Source: Aerococcus urinaeequi
GTDB taxonomy: Bacteria; Bacillota; Bacilli; Lactobacillales; Aerococcaceae
Length of the DNA stretch: 64,000 nt
Assembly: GCF_001543205.1 (NCBI RefSeq)
Contig: NZ_CP014162.1
Coordinates: 1 to 64,000, forward strand
Direction of reading: 5' to 3'
Position 1 is the stretch's first letter, and every line of letters starts with the position of its first letter. Positions 20,350-31,250 of this stretch are shown piece by piece. The notes below the pieces were generated by a model, which saw nothing but the letters and a program-made list of their open reading frames with translations, searched no databases and was not told where the DNA came from. A program made the position numbers and the translations under genes.

Positions 20350-21537
20350 TTATTTATTATCTCGTAACCAGTTAGTTGCTGATGTTGCTAAGGTAGCAGA
20401 TCCAACAATTAATGCTTCTTCGTTGAATTGTACTAATGGGTGGTGAACAGGGTATACTTCACCATTGTCATCTGGTAATGGACAACCAATGAAGAAGTAT
20501 GTTGATTCTGGCAATTTGCTAGCAATGTGTGCATAGTCTTCTGAAGCTAAGTATGGTGGTACGTTCACCACGTCATATTTATCTGCTAAAGCTTCTTTAG
20601 CAGAAGCCATCACTTGTTCAGACATTTCTTTAGAGTTAATTAATGACGGACAGTCAGCCATTACTTCATATTCAGTTTCAGCACGGAATGCTTTACCAAT
20701 ATGTTCAACAATTTCTGGTAAACGTTTTGAAACGTGGTCTGCTGATTCTGGGAATAATGAACGAGAAGTACCTTCTAAGACAACTGTATCAGGGATCACG
20801 TTGATAGCACCACCTGGCGCATTGATGTAACCCATAGATAAAGAAGCACCTTTGTTAGATGGTAATTCACGAGCTAAAATACCGTTCGCCCCATTAATAA
20901 TTTGGCTAGCCACAAATACTGGGTCGATACCGTTGTTTGGCATTGCACCATGAGCACCCACACCTTTAATAGTGATACGGAAGTTTAAAGCAGATGCTAA
21001 AGCTTCTTTTTGGTGGATCTCAACATCCACTTTGTCTCCATTTGGCCACATATGTAAAGCCATACCAGCATCTGGTGCGGGGTTTTCTAAAATACCTTCT
21101 TCAACCATGACACGTCCACCGTTTAAAGTTTCTTCTGCTGGTTGGAATAAGAATTTGATTTGACCTTCTAATTGGTTTTCGTTTTCTTTCAACATTTTTA
21201 AAACCATTAGTAAAATAGTGGTGTGCATGTCATGACCACATAAGTGTCCATTTTCATTTTTAGATGTACATGCTGATTGAGATTTTTCGGTAATTGCTAA
21301 TGCATCCATGTCTGCACGTAACAATAAAGTTTTACCTTTAGCACTGTCACCTAATGTACCAGTGATTCCGTATGTATCACCTACGTTTTCGTATGCAATT
21401 CCAAACTCATCAAGTTTTGATTTCACGAGTTTAGTTGTTTCTGGTAATTCAAAACCAACTTCAGGGTTTTCGTGTAAATGACGACGAACCTTTACTGCAT
21501 CATCAAAAATTTCTTTAGCACGATCCAAATATGCCAT
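20350..21537 (-). CDS. M20D family amidohydrolase (hippurate hydrolase / aminoacylase-like)
   Basis: Cytoplasmic metal-dependent amidohydrolase of 395 residues that removes an acyl group from an amino acid or related amide. M20D signature residues are all visible: RRHLHENPEVGFE at the N-terminus, ADMDAL, the Cys and His of LCGHDMHTT, FQPAEET, the His in ALHMWP, and the C-terminal HHPLVQFNEEAL. Candidates include N-acetyl-diaminopimelate deacetylase or hippurate/IAA-amino-acid hydrolases; no dap genes are nearby to decide. GGAGG lies upstream of ATG 21537 and TTAGAC-17-TAGAAT is a plausible promoter. Monocistronic. Confidence 0.88.
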   Translation of the reverse strand: MAYLDRAKEIFDDAVKVRRHLHENPEVGFELPETTKLVKSKLDEFGIAYENVGDTYGITGTLGDSAKGKTLLLRADMDALAITEKSQSACTSKNENGHLCGHDMHTTILLMVLKMLKENENQLEGQIKFLFQPAEETLNGGRVMVEEGILENPAPDAGMALHMWPNGDKVDVEIHQKEALASALNFRITIKGVGAHGAMPNNGIDPVFVASQIINGANGILARELPSNKGASLSMGYINAPGGAINVIPDTVVLEGTSRSLFPESADHVSKRLPEIVEHIGKAFRAETEYEVMADCPSLINSKEMSEQVMASAKEALADKYDVVNVPPYLASEDYAHIASKLPESTYFFIGCPLPDDNGEVYPVHHPLVQFNEEALIVGSATLATSATNWLRDNK

Positions 21538-21752
21538 TTTGACATTCCTCCAATATTTTTTATTTCCTATTCCATTCTACTACTATTCTAAAAATTGTCT
21601 AATCGAATCTATAAAAACGACCAACTAAAAACCTTTTATATCAACGTTTCCCATTTTATTGATTATACTTGCACACTTTTTGTCAAAAAAACGCCAAAGA
21701 CAAGTCCCTAGCGCTCATTTCAAAGTCATATTTCACATATTTTACAATGATA

Positions 21753-22700
21753 CTATTTTTGCAAACTTTCTAAATAACTTTCAGCATCAACCACATCTTG
21801 ATCCATTTGTTTAATCAACCCTTCAATGCCATCAAATTTAAGTTCAGGTCTCAAGTATTTATGCCAATAAACCGTTACGTATTCACCGTAGATTTCCCCT
21901 TTAAAATCTAAAAGATGGATTTCTACTGTACGCTTGCGGTTTTCCCCGAAGGTAATATTAGTCCCAATTGAAGCAACACCTGGGTAGACTTGCCCATTCA
22001 ACAACATCTCAACCACGTAGACACCCTCAACTGGAATCAATGATTCTGCTACAACCATTAAATTAGCTGTTGGATACCCTAGCTCACGGCCGCGTTTCTC
22101 TCCATGAACAACAATCCCATCAATTGAATAGATATAGCCCAATTGTTGGTTAGCTTTGTCAATTTGACCAGTATTCAAGTCATGGCGAATTTCAGTTGAC
22201 CCCACCTTGCTGGTATCTTCCGATAATTTATTCACTTCAATAATGTTAAACCGACCAGCTGCATGGCTAGCTAAGGTCCGCATGTTGGCGATGTCCTTCT
22301 TGCCGTAGGTATAGTCAAAGCCCGCTACAACCGATTTGGCATGCAAGCCTACCATATATTGGTCCACAAATTCTTGCGGTTTCAAGGCGGAGAATGATGA
22401 CGTTAACTGGGTAACATAAAGATAGTCCACACCAAGCTGAGTCATTAACCGCTCTTTTTCGACTAGAGTGGTTAAATAAGTCACTTTTTCAGGGTGTATT
22501 TGTTGATACATGATGCGTGGCGCCATATTAAAAGTCATCACAGCTAGTGGTAATTGCAAACGGTCAGCCTCATCACGAGCAGCTTGAATAACCGCCTGGT
22601 GGCCTCTATGGACCCCATCAAAAAAACCCAAGGCTAGGACAACATCGCCCGCATAGATCGTTGATTGTTCAAAGGGATGGTGTAAATTTATCGTTTTCAT
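21753..22700 (-). CDS. ribF: Bifunctional riboflavin kinase / FAD synthetase
   Basis: Phosphorylates riboflavin to FMN and adenylates it to FAD. 315 residues. The N-terminal FAD synthetase domain carries GFFDGVHRGHQAVI (HxGH-type nucleotidyltransferase motif) and STEIRHDL; the C-terminal riboflavin kinase domain has GEKRGRELGYPTANL and the PVEGVYVVEML motif. Follows truB with 17 bases between them, the common truB-ribF pair of Firmicutes. No FMN riboswitch precedes it. Confidence 0.96.
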   Translation of the reverse strand: MKTINLHHPFEQSTIYAGDVVLALGFFDGVHRGHQAVIQAARDEADRLQLPLAVMTFNMAPRIMYQQIHPEKVTYLTTLVEKERLMTQLGVDYLYVTQLTSSFSALKPQEFVDQYMVGLHAKSVVAGFDYTYGKKDIANMRTLASHAAGRFNIIEVNKLSEDTSKVGSTEIRHDLNTGQIDKANQQLGYIYSIDGIVVHGEKRGRELGYPTANLMVVAESLIPVEGVYVVEMLLNGQVYPGVASIGTNITFGENRKRTVEIHLLDFKGEIYGEYVTVYWHKYLRPELKFDGIEGLIKQMDQDVVDAESYLESLQK

Positions 22701-22717
22701 TCAGTATCGTCCAATCT

Positions 22718-23629
22718 TTAAAACATTTTACTTGGTTTTATTTTACCATCTTTACTTGGATGGACATCATAAAGCGCCTTTAACTTGTCGTCGATATAAG
22801 CCGTCACCGGTAATTGGTTTCTTAAATCAGCAGGTAACGTCGCTAATTCTAGGACCGACCCATTTTCCACCAATTTCACTAAGTGGCTATCCTCAGCCGG
22901 AACCTGCCAAACTGGATATGCTGATAAGGTCGATTCAACTGGTACCAACCAATTATAATCCTCAGCTTCAACAGCCTCTGCCAATTGTGATAAGGTCAGA
23001 CAATCTTCCCTTGAAAAAGGGGTTGATTCTTCCCGAGTTAGGCTAGTCATCGTCGCTGGCACCCCTAGCTTTCGCCCTAAGTCGCTAGCTAAAGTGCGGA
23101 CATAGGTCCCCTTGCCACATACCACTTCAAAAGCAAAAACTTGCTTGTTGTCCTCAAAACGAGATGGTCCCATTAACTTGAATTCGTGGACAAATACCGG
23201 GTGTTCAGGTCGTTCAACTTCAAGGCCTTCACGGGCATACTCGTACAGGCGTTTACCCTTGACTTTAATCGCCGAATACATGGGTGGAATCTGAACGATA
23301 TGACCTGTTAATTCTTGCATGAATGCTTGAATGTAGTCATCTTCAAAAGGATGCGATAAAGATTCTTCAGCAACCACTTCACCGTCCAGGTCTTCAGTAG
23401 TCGTCGCAAAGCCTAAGGTGATTTCTCCAGTATAGACTTTGGTTTTGTCCATCAACAATTCAACCAATTTAGTCCCCTTACCTAAACAAATCGGTAAAAC
23501 CCCGTCAACATTCGGGTCTAAGGTCCCTGTATGGCCGACTTTCTTCATTTTTAAAATCTTTCTTACTTTAAATACACAGTCGTGACTAGTCATGCCACGT
23601 TCTTTCCATAAAGGCAAAATGCCATCCAT
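22718..23629 (-). CDS. truB: tRNA pseudouridine-55 synthase
   Basis: Isomerises U55 in the T-loop of tRNAs. 303 residues. The catalytic motif GHTGTLDPNVDGVLPIC places the nucleophilic Asp at residue 38; IPPMYSAIKVKGKRLYEYAREG and CGKGTYVRTLASDLG follow as expected. The N-terminus reads PLWKERGMTSHD where most TruB have an N-K-P-x-G-M-T-S motif, a modest deviation. First gene of truB-ribF. No rbfA or infB lies upstream, so it is detached from the usual nusA-infB-rbfA cluster. Confidence 0.96.
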   Translation of the reverse strand: MDGILPLWKERGMTSHDCVFKVRKILKMKKVGHTGTLDPNVDGVLPICLGKGTKLVELLMDKTKVYTGEITLGFATTTEDLDGEVVAEESLSHPFEDDYIQAFMQELTGHIVQIPPMYSAIKVKGKRLYEYAREGLEVERPEHPVFVHEFKLMGPSRFEDNKQVFAFEVVCGKGTYVRTLASDLGRKLGVPATMTSLTREESTPFSREDCLTLSQLAEAVEAEDYNWLVPVESTLSAYPVWQVPAEDSHLVKLVENGSVLELATLPADLRNQLPVTAYIDDKLKALYDVHPSKDGKIKPSKMF

Positions 23630-23743
23630 AAACTCACCTCGTATCTAGCATATTGTAACATATGACCCACTAAAAAACTGATTCAAATTGTGGCGAATCA
23701 TTATTTGAACCTGAAAAATCCTAGTCCAAAAATAAGGCAATCT

Positions 23744-23812
23744 AAAAAAAAGACCTCGTCAACCAGCAGTTGGCTACGCAAGTAAACACCTGTTGCTAGT
23801 TAGCTTGACTAT
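23744..23812 (-). terminator. Second hairpin with T-run downstream of epuA; unassigned
   Basis: On the minus strand GTCAA and CTAGCA pair with TGCTGG and TTGAC across a long loop, then GAGGTC and a run of eight T. It lies after the epuA terminator and before truB, with only a weak promoter candidate in between. It may be a back-up terminator or the end of a short RNA. Nothing else is seen in 23630-23880. Confidence 0.4.
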
Positions 23813-23832
23813 CCATTTGTCATTTTCATATC

Positions 23833-23862
23833 AAAAAAGAGGTGATTACAGGATCACCCCTC
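23833..23862 (-). terminator. Intrinsic terminator of murA-epuA
   Basis: On the minus strand GAGGGGTGAT pairs with ATCACCTC across a short loop and six T follow; 19 bases past the epuA stop. Confidence 0.88.
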
Positions 23863-23880
23863 AAATTGCTTATAGTCATG

Positions 23881-24072
23881 TTAACGTATAAATGAGAAGA
23901 CATGGTTCCAGCTAGCTGGGTTTAAGAAATTGAAGGCTGATTGGTCAGACGATATGCTGTATCCAATCAAACCACCGATAATGAATAGTAGGAAGCCAAC
24001 AATCAATAACAGTAGTCCCCAAAATACAATTTTCTTCCATGGTTCGTTAATATATTGATGATAATATTTCAT
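23881..24072 (-). CDS. epuA: EpuA-like small membrane protein (DNA-directed RNA polymerase subunit beta family name)
   Basis: 63-residue single-pass membrane protein: basic/aromatic N-terminus, hydrophobic segment about residues 18-40 (GLLLLIVGFLLFIIGGLIGY), then a short tail with FNFLNPASWNHVFSFIR. This tail pattern (F-x-P-x-x-W-x-H-I-x-x-F) and the position right behind murA match the EpuA family of streptococci and relatives. Databases often label the family as an RNA polymerase beta subunit, which is a naming artefact; no polymerase feature is visible. Its role is unknown, and the murA context hints at the envelope. Confidence 0.72.
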   Translation of the reverse strand: MKYYHQYINEPWKKIVFWGLLLLIVGFLLFIIGGLIGYSISSDQSAFNFLNPASWNHVFSFIR

Positions 24073-24087
24073 TTCGTCACGACCATT

Positions 24088-25392
24088 CTAATCTAGTAAA
24101 CTAGCAAGCTCTGCGTCTGTTTTACCATCCACATCCACGCGAAGTACATTTGCGCCTAAGGCTTGTAATTTCTTGTCGAATGAGTGGTAACCACGGTCTA
24201 AGTATTTCAATTCAGACACTTTGGTCATCCCTTCAGCCTTCAAACCAGCCAAAATTAAGGCTGCTGCTGAACGTAAATCAGAAGCAGCTACTGCTGCCCC
24301 TTGCAACTTAGCAGGACCGTTCATAATAGCTGTATTGCCGTTAATATTAAAGTTAGCGTTCATTCTACGCAATTCTTCTAAGTGCATAAAGCGATTTTCA
24401 AAAACAGTTTCTTCCATTTCTGAAGTACCTTCTGCTAAAACTTGGGCAACTGTAAAGGGTGATTGAATATCAGTCGGGAAACCAGGATATGGCAAAGTTC
24501 TTGCTTTTGTTTGATGCAAAACGGTAGAACCTTGCACACGGACACCAGACACGTCTTCAGTAATTGTCGCACCTAATTCTTTTAATTTAGAAATCAATGG
24601 TTGGTTGTGTTCTGAAATCGCGTCTTCAATGTAGACATCACCTTCAGTAATGGCTGCAGCTACCATAAATGTTCCTGCTTCAATACGGTCAGGGATGACA
24701 GAATGTTCAGTTCCTTCAAGGCTTTCAACCCCACGGATTTTAATGGTATCTGTGCCGGCACCTTGAACGCGACCACCCATTTTATTGATAAAGTTGGCTA
24801 AATCAACGATTTCAGGTTCGCGAGCAACGTTCTCAATGATTGTTGTCCCTTCAGCTAATGCAGCAGCCATCATAATATTTTGTGTTGCCCCAACACTTGG
24901 GAAGTCTAAATAAATATTGGCACCCACTAATTTATCAGCGCTTGCTTCAACATAACCTGCTGTAGTCGTTACTTTGGCACCTAAAGCTTCAAATCCTTTG
25001 ACATGTAAGTCAATTGGACGCGAACCAATAGCGCAACCACCTGGCATAGCAAATTTAGCATGACCATAACGAGACAATAATGGCCCCATTACAACGATTG
25101 AAGCACGCATCTTGCTGACAAGTTCAAATGGTGCTTCAGTCGTTAGATCACCAGAAGCGTCCACGATAATTTCATTGTTTTCTTCATCGAAATCAACTTG
25201 CGCATTCAAGTTACGCAATACATCGTTCATTACATATACATCTGATAGTAATGATGCATTGGTAATGCGACTTTTCCCTTGGTCTGCTAATAAAGTGGCT
25301 GCTAATAAAGGTAAAACAGCGTTTTTTGCACCATCAACCCTTACATGCCCATTTAACTTACGGCCACCTTTAACAATCATGTTTTCCGTCAT
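24088..25392 (-). CDS. murA: UDP-N-acetylglucosamine 1-carboxyvinyltransferase
   Basis: First committed step of peptidoglycan synthesis: transfers enolpyruvate from PEP to UDP-GlcNAc. 434 residues from ATG 25390-25392, placed 9 bases after AGGTG; the extra upstream codons start at a GTG without support. Substrate loop [16 protein letters not shown], the catalytic Cys in [15 protein letters not shown] (Cys120, fosfomycin target), and [13 protein letters not shown] are all intact. Low-GC Gram-positives often carry two MurA paralogues; this one, coupled to epuA, corresponds in context to the streptococcal copy with that neighbour. The gene pair ends at the terminator near 23850. Confidence 0.96.
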   Translation of the reverse strand: MTENMIVKGGRKLNGHVRVDGAKNAVLPLLAATLLADQGKSRITNASLLSDVYVMNDVLRNLNAQVDFDEENNEIIVDASGDLTTEAPFELVSKMRASIVVMGPLLSRYGHAKFAMPGGCAIGSRPIDLHVKGFEALGAKVTTTAGYVEASADKLVGANIYLDFPSVGATQNIMMAAALAEGTTIIENVAREPEIVDLANFINKMGGRVQGAGTDTIKIRGVESLEGTEHSVIPDRIEAGTFMVAAAITEGDVYIEDAISEHNQPLISKLKELGATITEDVSGVRVQGSTVLHQTKARTLPYPGFPTDIQSPFTVAQVLAEGTSEMEETVFENRFMHLEELRRMNANFNINGNTAIMNGPAKLQGAAVAASDLRSAAALILAGLKAEGMTKVSELKYLDRGYHSFDKKLQALGANVLRVDVDGKTDAELASLLD

Positions 25393-25488
25393 TTTTATTA
25401 TCACCTATCTAATATTAATTTATTTGTTTCAAATGTTTATGCTTGGTTTTGTATATCAAGAGTAGCATATACATGTAATTGATGACAA

Positions 25489-26124
25489 TTATAAGGTACC
25501 AAATAGACGGTCACCAGCGTCACCAAGACCTGGTAAGATGTAGCCATCTTCGTTTAACTTCTCATCTAATGCACCCGAAAAAATATCAACTTCTGGGTAA
25601 GCATCTTGTAAAGCTTTAACACCTTCTGGCGCTGCAACTAAACATACAAATTTAATGCTTTCTGCTTTAACATTACGTTTCACTAGAGAATCAATGGCCA
25701 TGATGGCAGATCCACCAGTCGCTAACATTGGGTCTACTACGATTACTTCACGCTCTTCAATGTCTTGAGGCATTTTGAAGAAGTATTCTTGTGGTTGTAA
25801 AGTTTCTTCGTCACGGAACATACCAATGTGACCTACTTTTGCTGCAGGCATCAATAATAGCATGCCATCAACCATTCCTAAACCAGCACGTAAAATTGGG
25901 GCAATCGCTAATTTTTTACCAGCAATAACTTTTTGGGTTGTTTTAACTAAAGGTGTTTCAATTTCAACTTCTTCCATTGATAAATCACGCGTTACCTCGT
26001 AACCAAGAAACATTGTAATTTCATTTACCAATTCACGGAAACCTTTAGTGCCTAAATCTTTATCACGTAACATAGCCATCTTGTGTTGTACTAAAGGGTG
26101 ATCAATTACAACTAATTTACTCAT
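25489..26124 (-). CDS. upp: Uracil phosphoribosyltransferase
   Basis: Salvages uracil to UMP with PRPP. 211 residues. PRPP-binding motif [29 protein letters not shown] near the middle and the C-terminal uracil-binding [15 protein letters not shown] are all intact. Follows glyA with 120 bases between them that contain a large stem-loop; a glyA-upp order is usual in Firmicutes. Confidence 0.97.
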   Translation of the reverse strand: MSKLVVIDHPLVQHKMAMLRDKDLGTKGFRELVNEITMFLGYEVTRDLSMEEVEIETPLVKTTQKVIAGKKLAIAPILRAGLGMVDGMLLLMPAAKVGHIGMFRDEETLQPQEYFFKMPQDIEEREVIVVDPMLATGGSAIMAIDSLVKRNVKAESIKFVCLVAAPEGVKALQDAYPEVDIFSGALDEKLNEDGYILPGLGDAGDRLFGTL

Positions 26125-26187
26125 GAATATTTACCTCACTTTTAAATTTTATGCAGCCAATTAATTTTGCTCAAACTCTAGATATTA

Positions 26188-26237
26188 TATAGGACTTGAA
26201 AGACTAGCGCAAGTAAGCTAGGCCTTCAAGTCCTATA
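26188..26237. repeat. Large intercistronic inverted repeat between glyA and upp
   Basis: Thirteen perfectly paired bases (TATAGGACTTGAA / TTCAAGTCCTATA) continue after a small internal loop into CTAGC / GCTAG, giving an 18-bp stem. There is no T-run on the minus strand (TATAATATC follows), so it is not a standard terminator. It could be an mRNA stability or processing element. Confidence 0.7.
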
Positions 26238-26244
26238 AATGAGA

Positions 26245-27465
26245 TTATTTTAATGGAATTGCTTCAGTTAAGGCTTTAACAGATGCACGAACTTCAGCAC
26301 GAACAGCTTCATCTTGAGGATTTCTGATGATTTTAGCAATCAATCGAGCCACTTGTTCAGACTCCGCTTCTTTAAATCCACGAGTGGTGATGGCAGGCGT
26401 ACCAATACGGATACCGCTTGTCTTAAATGGACTTAAAGTTTCGTTTGGAATAGTATTTTTATTTACAGTAATACCAACTTCATCTAAGGCTGTTTCGATT
26501 TCAGCACCTGTCACGTCAAAACCGATAACTTTTAGTAATAACAAGTGGTTGTCAGTTCCACCAGATACCATTGGAATGCCTTCTTCATTGAAGACTTTCT
26601 CAAAGGCTTTGGCATTTTTGATAATTTGCGCCTGGTAGTCTTTAAAGTCGTCTTGTAAGGCTTCACCGAAGGCAACAGCTTTGGCAGCAATCACGTGCTC
26701 TAAAGGTCCACCTTGAATGCCAGGGAAAATAGCAGAGTTTAATTTCTTGCCGTAATCTGCGTTCGCAGTTAGGATTAAACCACCGCGAGGTCCACGTAAA
26801 GTTTTATGCGTTGTAGAAGTCACAACGTCTGCATAAGGAATTGGATTTGGATGTAGACCTGCAGCTACTAAACCAGCAATATGCGCCATATCTACCATAA
26901 AATAAGCATTAACTGCTTTAGCGATTTCTGCAATACGGTCAAAATAAATAGTACGTGTATAAGCAGATGCACCTGCAACGATTAATTTAGGTTTGTGTTC
27001 TTTCGCTAATCGTTCAATTTCATCGTAATCAATAAATTCTTCTTCATCACTCACATTGTAAGCAATAAAGTCATATTTTTTTCCAGAAAAGTTAACTTTA
27101 GATCCATGCGTTAAATGACCACCGTCTGTTAGATTCATACCCAATACTAGATCGCCAGGTTCTAAGAAGGCATCATAAACAGCCATATTGGCTTGTGAAC
27201 CTGAATGTGGTTGAACATTTGCATAGCTAGCACCAAATAATTCTTTGGCACGGTCAATAGCTAGTGTTTCAATCTTATCAACAACTTCACAACCACCGTA
27301 GTATCGTTTACCAGGGTAACCTTCTGCATATTTGTTCGTCGCAATTGACCCTTGTGCTTCTCTTACAGCATCAGAAACCCAGTTTTCACTTGCAATTAAT
27401 TCAATACCGTGTTGTTGACGCGCCATTTCTTCATCTAGTAAATCGAAAATAATATCTTTAGTCAT
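26245..27465 (-). CDS. glyA: Serine hydroxymethyltransferase
   Basis: PLP enzyme converting serine and tetrahydrofolate to glycine and methylene-tetrahydrofolate, the one-carbon donor for thyA. 406 residues. The PLP lysine is in [13 protein letters not shown]; other family stretches are [42 protein letters not shown] and [13 protein letters not shown]. Lies downstream of tsaC in the tdk-prfA-prmC-tsaC-glyA-upp order common in Lactobacillales. Confidence 0.97.
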   Translation of the reverse strand: MTKDIIFDLLDEEMARQQHGIELIASENWVSDAVREAQGSIATNKYAEGYPGKRYYGGCEVVDKIETLAIDRAKELFGASYANVQPHSGSQANMAVYDAFLEPGDLVLGMNLTDGGHLTHGSKVNFSGKKYDFIAYNVSDEEEFIDYDEIERLAKEHKPKLIVAGASAYTRTIYFDRIAEIAKAVNAYFMVDMAHIAGLVAAGLHPNPIPYADVVTSTTHKTLRGPRGGLILTANADYGKKLNSAIFPGIQGGPLEHVIAAKAVAFGEALQDDFKDYQAQIIKNAKAFEKVFNEEGIPMVSGGTDNHLLLLKVIGFDVTGAEIETALDEVGITVNKNTIPNETLSPFKTSGIRIGTPAITTRGFKEAESEQVARLIAKIIRNPQDEAVRAEVRASVKALTEAIPLK

Positions 27466-27519
27466 TTATTTGCCTCCAGGTCTTTTTGTCTTATTCATCC
27501 ATACACAAAATACAAAGAT

Positions 27520-28545
27520 CTATTCAACTACTAACGAGCTAGCCTTGATTAACCTGTTACGATAAGCCGCATTTTCCTCAATATCAGGGAATAGTTCTAC
27601 CACGATTTGTTGGATATTTGGCTGATCGTCGAAAAATCTAAGCGCTGCAAATAGTGCTTGCGTAGCTGAATCAATATTATTACCAAGCTTGAAAGAAACT
27701 TCGGTCATTTGACCAAATCGTTCGAGGGTCTTGTCTGTAGCAGCTAGGGCAAAAGATATTTCTTGGTCACTTAAGGATGCCAAGAATTGTGTCATATTTT
27801 CCCTAGAAACAGCCACTACAGGCTGGTTAGGGCTATAGTGAATATATTTCATCCCTGGTGCTTTTGGAGCTTCAGTCGCATCATTGGCGATGCTACCAGC
27901 TAAGAATACAGGTACATCTGGTATCACTTCTGTAATCATTGATTTGGTGATGTATCCAGGTCGCAAAATTATTAACCCTCGTTCATCAGTCAAATCGAGT
28001 ACAGTGGATTCTACGCCAATACGCGTTGGTTCAGCGTTGATGATTCCACCAATCACGCCATCAAAATCATGTAAAACATGGTCGACACTTGTTGGACTAG
28101 GCTTTCCAGAAATATTTGCTGAAGGTCCTACAATTGGGAAACCAGTTTTCCTTATTAACTCACGCGTCAATTCCTGGTCTGGCAAGCGTATGCCTACTGT
28201 TTCCATGCCACCAGTTACCACAGCAGGAAAAATATCTTTTTTAACTGGCACCACCAGAGTTAATGGCCCCGGCCAAAAATTTGCGGCTAATTTTTCAATG
28301 ATTTGATGTCTTTTGCCATCATCATCCATCATATAGTCATATATTTGATTTGCATCAGCAATATGCACAATTAATGGATTATCACTAGGTCGTCCCTTTA
28401 CTGTATATACGGATTTGACTGCCGCCTCCTGGTTTGCAATTGCGCCCAAACCAAAAACTGTTTCAGTTGGGAAAGCAACTAATGCACCAGATTGAAGTAA
28501 GGCCGCCCCTTCCTCAAGTTGATCTGCCTGAATGATTTTTGTCAT
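27520..28545 (-). CDS. ywlC: L-threonylcarbamoyladenylate synthase (Sua5/YwlC)
   Basis: Makes threonylcarbamoyl-AMP for the t6A37 tRNA modification. 341 residues from ATG 28543-28545, preceded by AAGGGGAC; the frame extends upstream but those codons hold the ribosome-binding site. The YrdC domain (LVAFPTETVFGLGA, VKGRPSDNPLIVHI, GPSANISGKPSPT) fills the N-terminal 200 residues and a Sua5-specific domain (MKYIHYSPNQPVVAVS onward) the C-terminal part, so it is the long Sua5 form rather than the short TsaC form. Follows prmC. Confidence 0.95.
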   Translation of the reverse strand: MTKIIQADQLEEGAALLQSGALVAFPTETVFGLGAIANQEAAVKSVYTVKGRPSDNPLIVHIADANQIYDYMMDDDGKRHQIIEKLAANFWPGPLTLVVPVKKDIFPAVVTGGMETVGIRLPDQELTRELIRKTGFPIVGPSANISGKPSPTSVDHVLHDFDGVIGGIINAEPTRIGVESTVLDLTDERGLIILRPGYITKSMITEVIPDVPVFLAGSIANDATEAPKAPGMKYIHYSPNQPVVAVSRENMTQFLASLSDQEISFALAATDKTLERFGQMTEVSFKLGNNIDSATQALFAALRFFDDQPNIQQIVVELFPDIEENAAYRNRLIKASSLVVE

Positions 28546-28604
28546 AGCAGAAAGTCCCCTTTCATCTTGTAATTTCATTTTAACATGTTATCCGGATAAT
28601 GTAT

Positions 28605-29468
28605 CTAACTTTTTTCGTTTTTCACCAGTAGAATACGGTCATTTCCGGAATAATCTTTATAAACGTTTGCTTTTGACCCTTTAAATCGGTCATTTACTTC
28701 ATTTATCAAGTATTCTCCTTGCTTATATCCGAACTCCGCTACAAACCATCCGGGTGTGTTCAAATGTAAGGATAAACCGTCAAATAGACGACAATATAGA
28801 TGATAGCCGTCCTGCGCTGCAAATAAAGCTTGATGAGGTTCATATAGAACTGTCGATTTAGACATTACCGCTACTTCGTCTTGTCCTATATAAGGTGGAT
28901 TGGAAATGATTAAATCAAATCGTTCACCTAATAGCGGTTCATATAAATCACCCTGCTTAAATTGTATATTGACGCCCTTCTGTTCAGCGTTTTTTTGGGC
29001 AACAGCCAGCGCTTCATCAGAAATATCAGTTGCAGTCATATCAAGTTTTGGAAAAAGCATTTTTAAAGTAATCGCAATAATACCCGAACCGGTACCAATA
29101 TCCACCACTCTGGCATCTTCAGGAATGATACCTTTCTTAATTTGATTAGCTACCAAAGTCACTAGATCTTCAGTTTCCTGTCTTGGAATTAAGGTTGCGG
29201 GTGAGACAATAAAGGGCTCACCATAAAACCAAGCCTTACCAACAATATACTGCCATGGATAATTTTCAAAAGTTACTTTTTCAATTGCTTGTTTATAGTT
29301 TTCAAATAATTCTGCTGATATTGCTTGCTGTCGTTTAACCAACCAATCTGATACTGAAAAGTCAGCCATATCTAACATCAAGTGATAAGCAATTTCTGCT
29401 TCCTGGTCATTTTTATCTAAAAAAGAAGAGGCCCATTGTTGGACCTCCAAATACGTCTTATTAATCAT
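28605..29468 (-). CDS. prmC: Release factor glutamine methyltransferase
   Basis: Methylates the Gln of the GGQ loop of release factors, including the RF1 encoded just upstream. 287 residues. The N-terminal helical domain ends near [11 protein letters not shown]; the SAM site is [13 protein letters not shown] and the catalytic NPPY motif is in [14 protein letters not shown]. Its start overlaps the end of prfA by 8 bases, indicating translational coupling. Confidence 0.96.
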   Translation of the reverse strand: MINKTYLEVQQWASSFLDKNDQEAEIAYHLMLDMADFSVSDWLVKRQQAISAELFENYKQAIEKVTFENYPWQYIVGKAWFYGEPFIVSPATLIPRQETEDLVTLVANQIKKGIIPEDARVVDIGTGSGIIAITLKMLFPKLDMTATDISDEALAVAQKNAEQKGVNIQFKQGDLYEPLLGERFDLIISNPPYIGQDEVAVMSKSTVLYEPHQALFAAQDGYHLYCRLFDGLSLHLNTPGWFVAEFGYKQGEYLINEVNDRFKGSKANVYKDYSGNDRILLVKNEKS

Positions 29469-30534
29469 TTAACTCCTCTAATTTATTGGCTTGATCGGCT
29501 AATAATAAAGCGTCAACGATTTCATCCAATTCACCGGTCATAATACGGTCTAGTTTTTGAATAGTTAGACCAATTCGATGGTCTGTTACACGGTTTTGCG
29601 GGTAGTTGTATGTACGGATACGTTCTGAACGGTCCCCGGTACCTACTAAGTTCTTACGTTGTGAGTCATATTCATTCTGTTGCTCTGAAGCAATTTTTTC
29701 GTATACGCGCGAACGTAAGATCATCATTGCTTTATCTTTATTTTGTTGTTGTGAACGTTGGTCTTGCATAGCCACTTGAATACCTGTTGGTTCGTGGGTT
29801 AAACGAACGGCAGAAGACGTCTTGTTAACGTGCTGACCACCGGCACCAGAGGCGCGGTAAATATCAATACGAATATCACCATCATCTAAATCGAAGTCGA
29901 TATCTTCAAGTTCAGGCATGACACCCACTGTAGCAGTAGAAGTATGAACACGACCTTGAGACTCTGTATCTGGTACACGTTGTACACGGTGAGCGCCAGA
30001 TTCAAATTTCAATTTAGAATATACATTGTCCCCTTGAATTTGTAGAGTGATTTCTTTGAAACCACCGATATCATTACTAGATGATTCAACAACTTCAACG
30101 CGCCAACCTTGGCTAGTTGCATAACGATTGTACATTTCATACAAGTCACCCGCAAATAATTGGGCTTCATCCCCACCCGCTGCACCACGGATTTCCATGA
30201 TGATATTTTTGTCATCATTTGGATCTGAAGGAATCATTAAACGTTTAATCTCTTCTTCAAGATTGTCACGTTCTGCTTTTAATTCTTTCAATTCTTCTTT
30301 TGCTAATTCGGTCATTTCATCATCTGATGACTCTGCTAATAATTCCTCAGTATCTTCAATAGCTTGAATCACATCTTTGTAGTGACTAAATGTTTCTACT
30401 TTTGGTCTTAAATCAGCTTCTTCTTTAGAGATAGCGCGGAACCGTTGATTATCATTAATCACGTCCGGGTCACTCATTAACTCAGTTACTTCCGCATAGC
30501 GGGCAATAAATGAATCTAATTGGTCTGTAAACAT
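29461..30534 (-). CDS. prfA: Peptide chain release factor 1
   Basis: Terminates translation at UAA and UAG. 357 residues. The peptidyl-tRNA hydrolysis motif is [20 protein letters not shown]; the N-terminal coiled coil and the [16 protein letters not shown] stretch match RF1. Relevant locally: the amber codon in the M20 gene at 10453 would be read by this factor. Downstream of tdk by 95 bases, upstream of and overlapping prmC. Confidence 0.97.
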   Translation of the reverse strand: MFTDQLDSFIARYAEVTELMSDPDVINDNQRFRAISKEEADLRPKVETFSHYKDVIQAIEDTEELLAESSDDEMTELAKEELKELKAERDNLEEEIKRLMIPSDPNDDKNIIMEIRGAAGGDEAQLFAGDLYEMYNRYATSQGWRVEVVESSSNDIGGFKEITLQIQGDNVYSKLKFESGAHRVQRVPDTESQGRVHTSTATVGVMPELEDIDFDLDDGDIRIDIYRASGAGGQHVNKTSSAVRLTHEPTGIQVAMQDQRSQQQNKDKAMMILRSRVYEKIASEQQNEYDSQRKNLVGTGDRSERIRTYNYPQNRVTDHRIGLTIQKLDRIMTGELDEIVDALLLADQANKLEELND

Positions 30535-30629
30535 GCTCTCAACTCTTTTCTATTTCTTTATGTAAAACTTACAGTCTATTCTCGATATTAATGTAGGTGA
30601 GGCAAAGTTATTTCACTTACACCTACTTG

Positions 30630-31250
30630 CTATTCACCATTATTGCGCTCAATATAGATTTTACCATCTTTCAATGGTGGATGGTGATAATGTTTACGAC
30701 AAACTGGGTAATAAGCTTCATTTCCGCCAATTTGCACTTGCTCACCCTCATACACCGGTTTCCCGTCAGCTACACGCATGTTCATAATAGCCTTTTTGGC
30801 ACAGAACCAACAGATGGTTTTCACTTCTTCAATCTTGTCAGCTAAAAGTAATAGGTATTTAGACCCTTCAAACAAGTTATTTAAGAAGTCATTTTTCAAG
30901 CCAAAGGCCATAACTGGGATATCTAATTCGTCAACAATACGTGCCAATTGGTAGATGTGGTCTTTTGATAAAAATTGGGCTTCATCAATTAACACACAAT
31001 AAATTTTTTGGTCGTTCTCTCGCATATAAGTGGTTAAATCCTCATACACATCCGTCTCCGTCGCAATTGCACGTGCTAATCTTTCTTCGCCCACACGACT
31101 AGACACATTCCCTACACCAGCACGGTTATCAACAGCACTGGTATAAACCAAGACATGTTTGTTTTGTTCTTCATAGTTATGTGCTACCTTAATGATTTCA
31201 AAAGACTTACCACTATTCATTGCACCGTAACGGAAAAATAACTGAGCCAT
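30630..31250 (-). CDS. tdk: Thymidine kinase
   Basis: Phosphorylates thymidine for salvage. 206 residues, type II (TK1-like) fold. Walker [19 protein letters not shown], Walker [12 protein letters not shown], lid region and the zinc cluster CWFCAKKA with CRKHYHH near the C-terminus are present, and [13 protein letters not shown] is the usual thymidine-binding end. First gene of the tdk-prfA-prmC-ywlC-glyA run; divergent from murT with about 200 bases between. Confidence 0.96.
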   Translation of the reverse strand: MAQLFFRYGAMNSGKSFEIIKVAHNYEEQNKHVLVYTSAVDNRAGVGNVSSRVGEERLARAIATETDVYEDLTTYMRENDQKIYCVLIDEAQFLSKDHIYQLARIVDELDIPVMAFGLKNDFLNNLFEGSKYLLLLADKIEEVKTICWFCAKKAIMNMRVADGKPVYEGEQVQIGGNEAYYPVCRKHYHHPPLKDGKIYIERNNGE

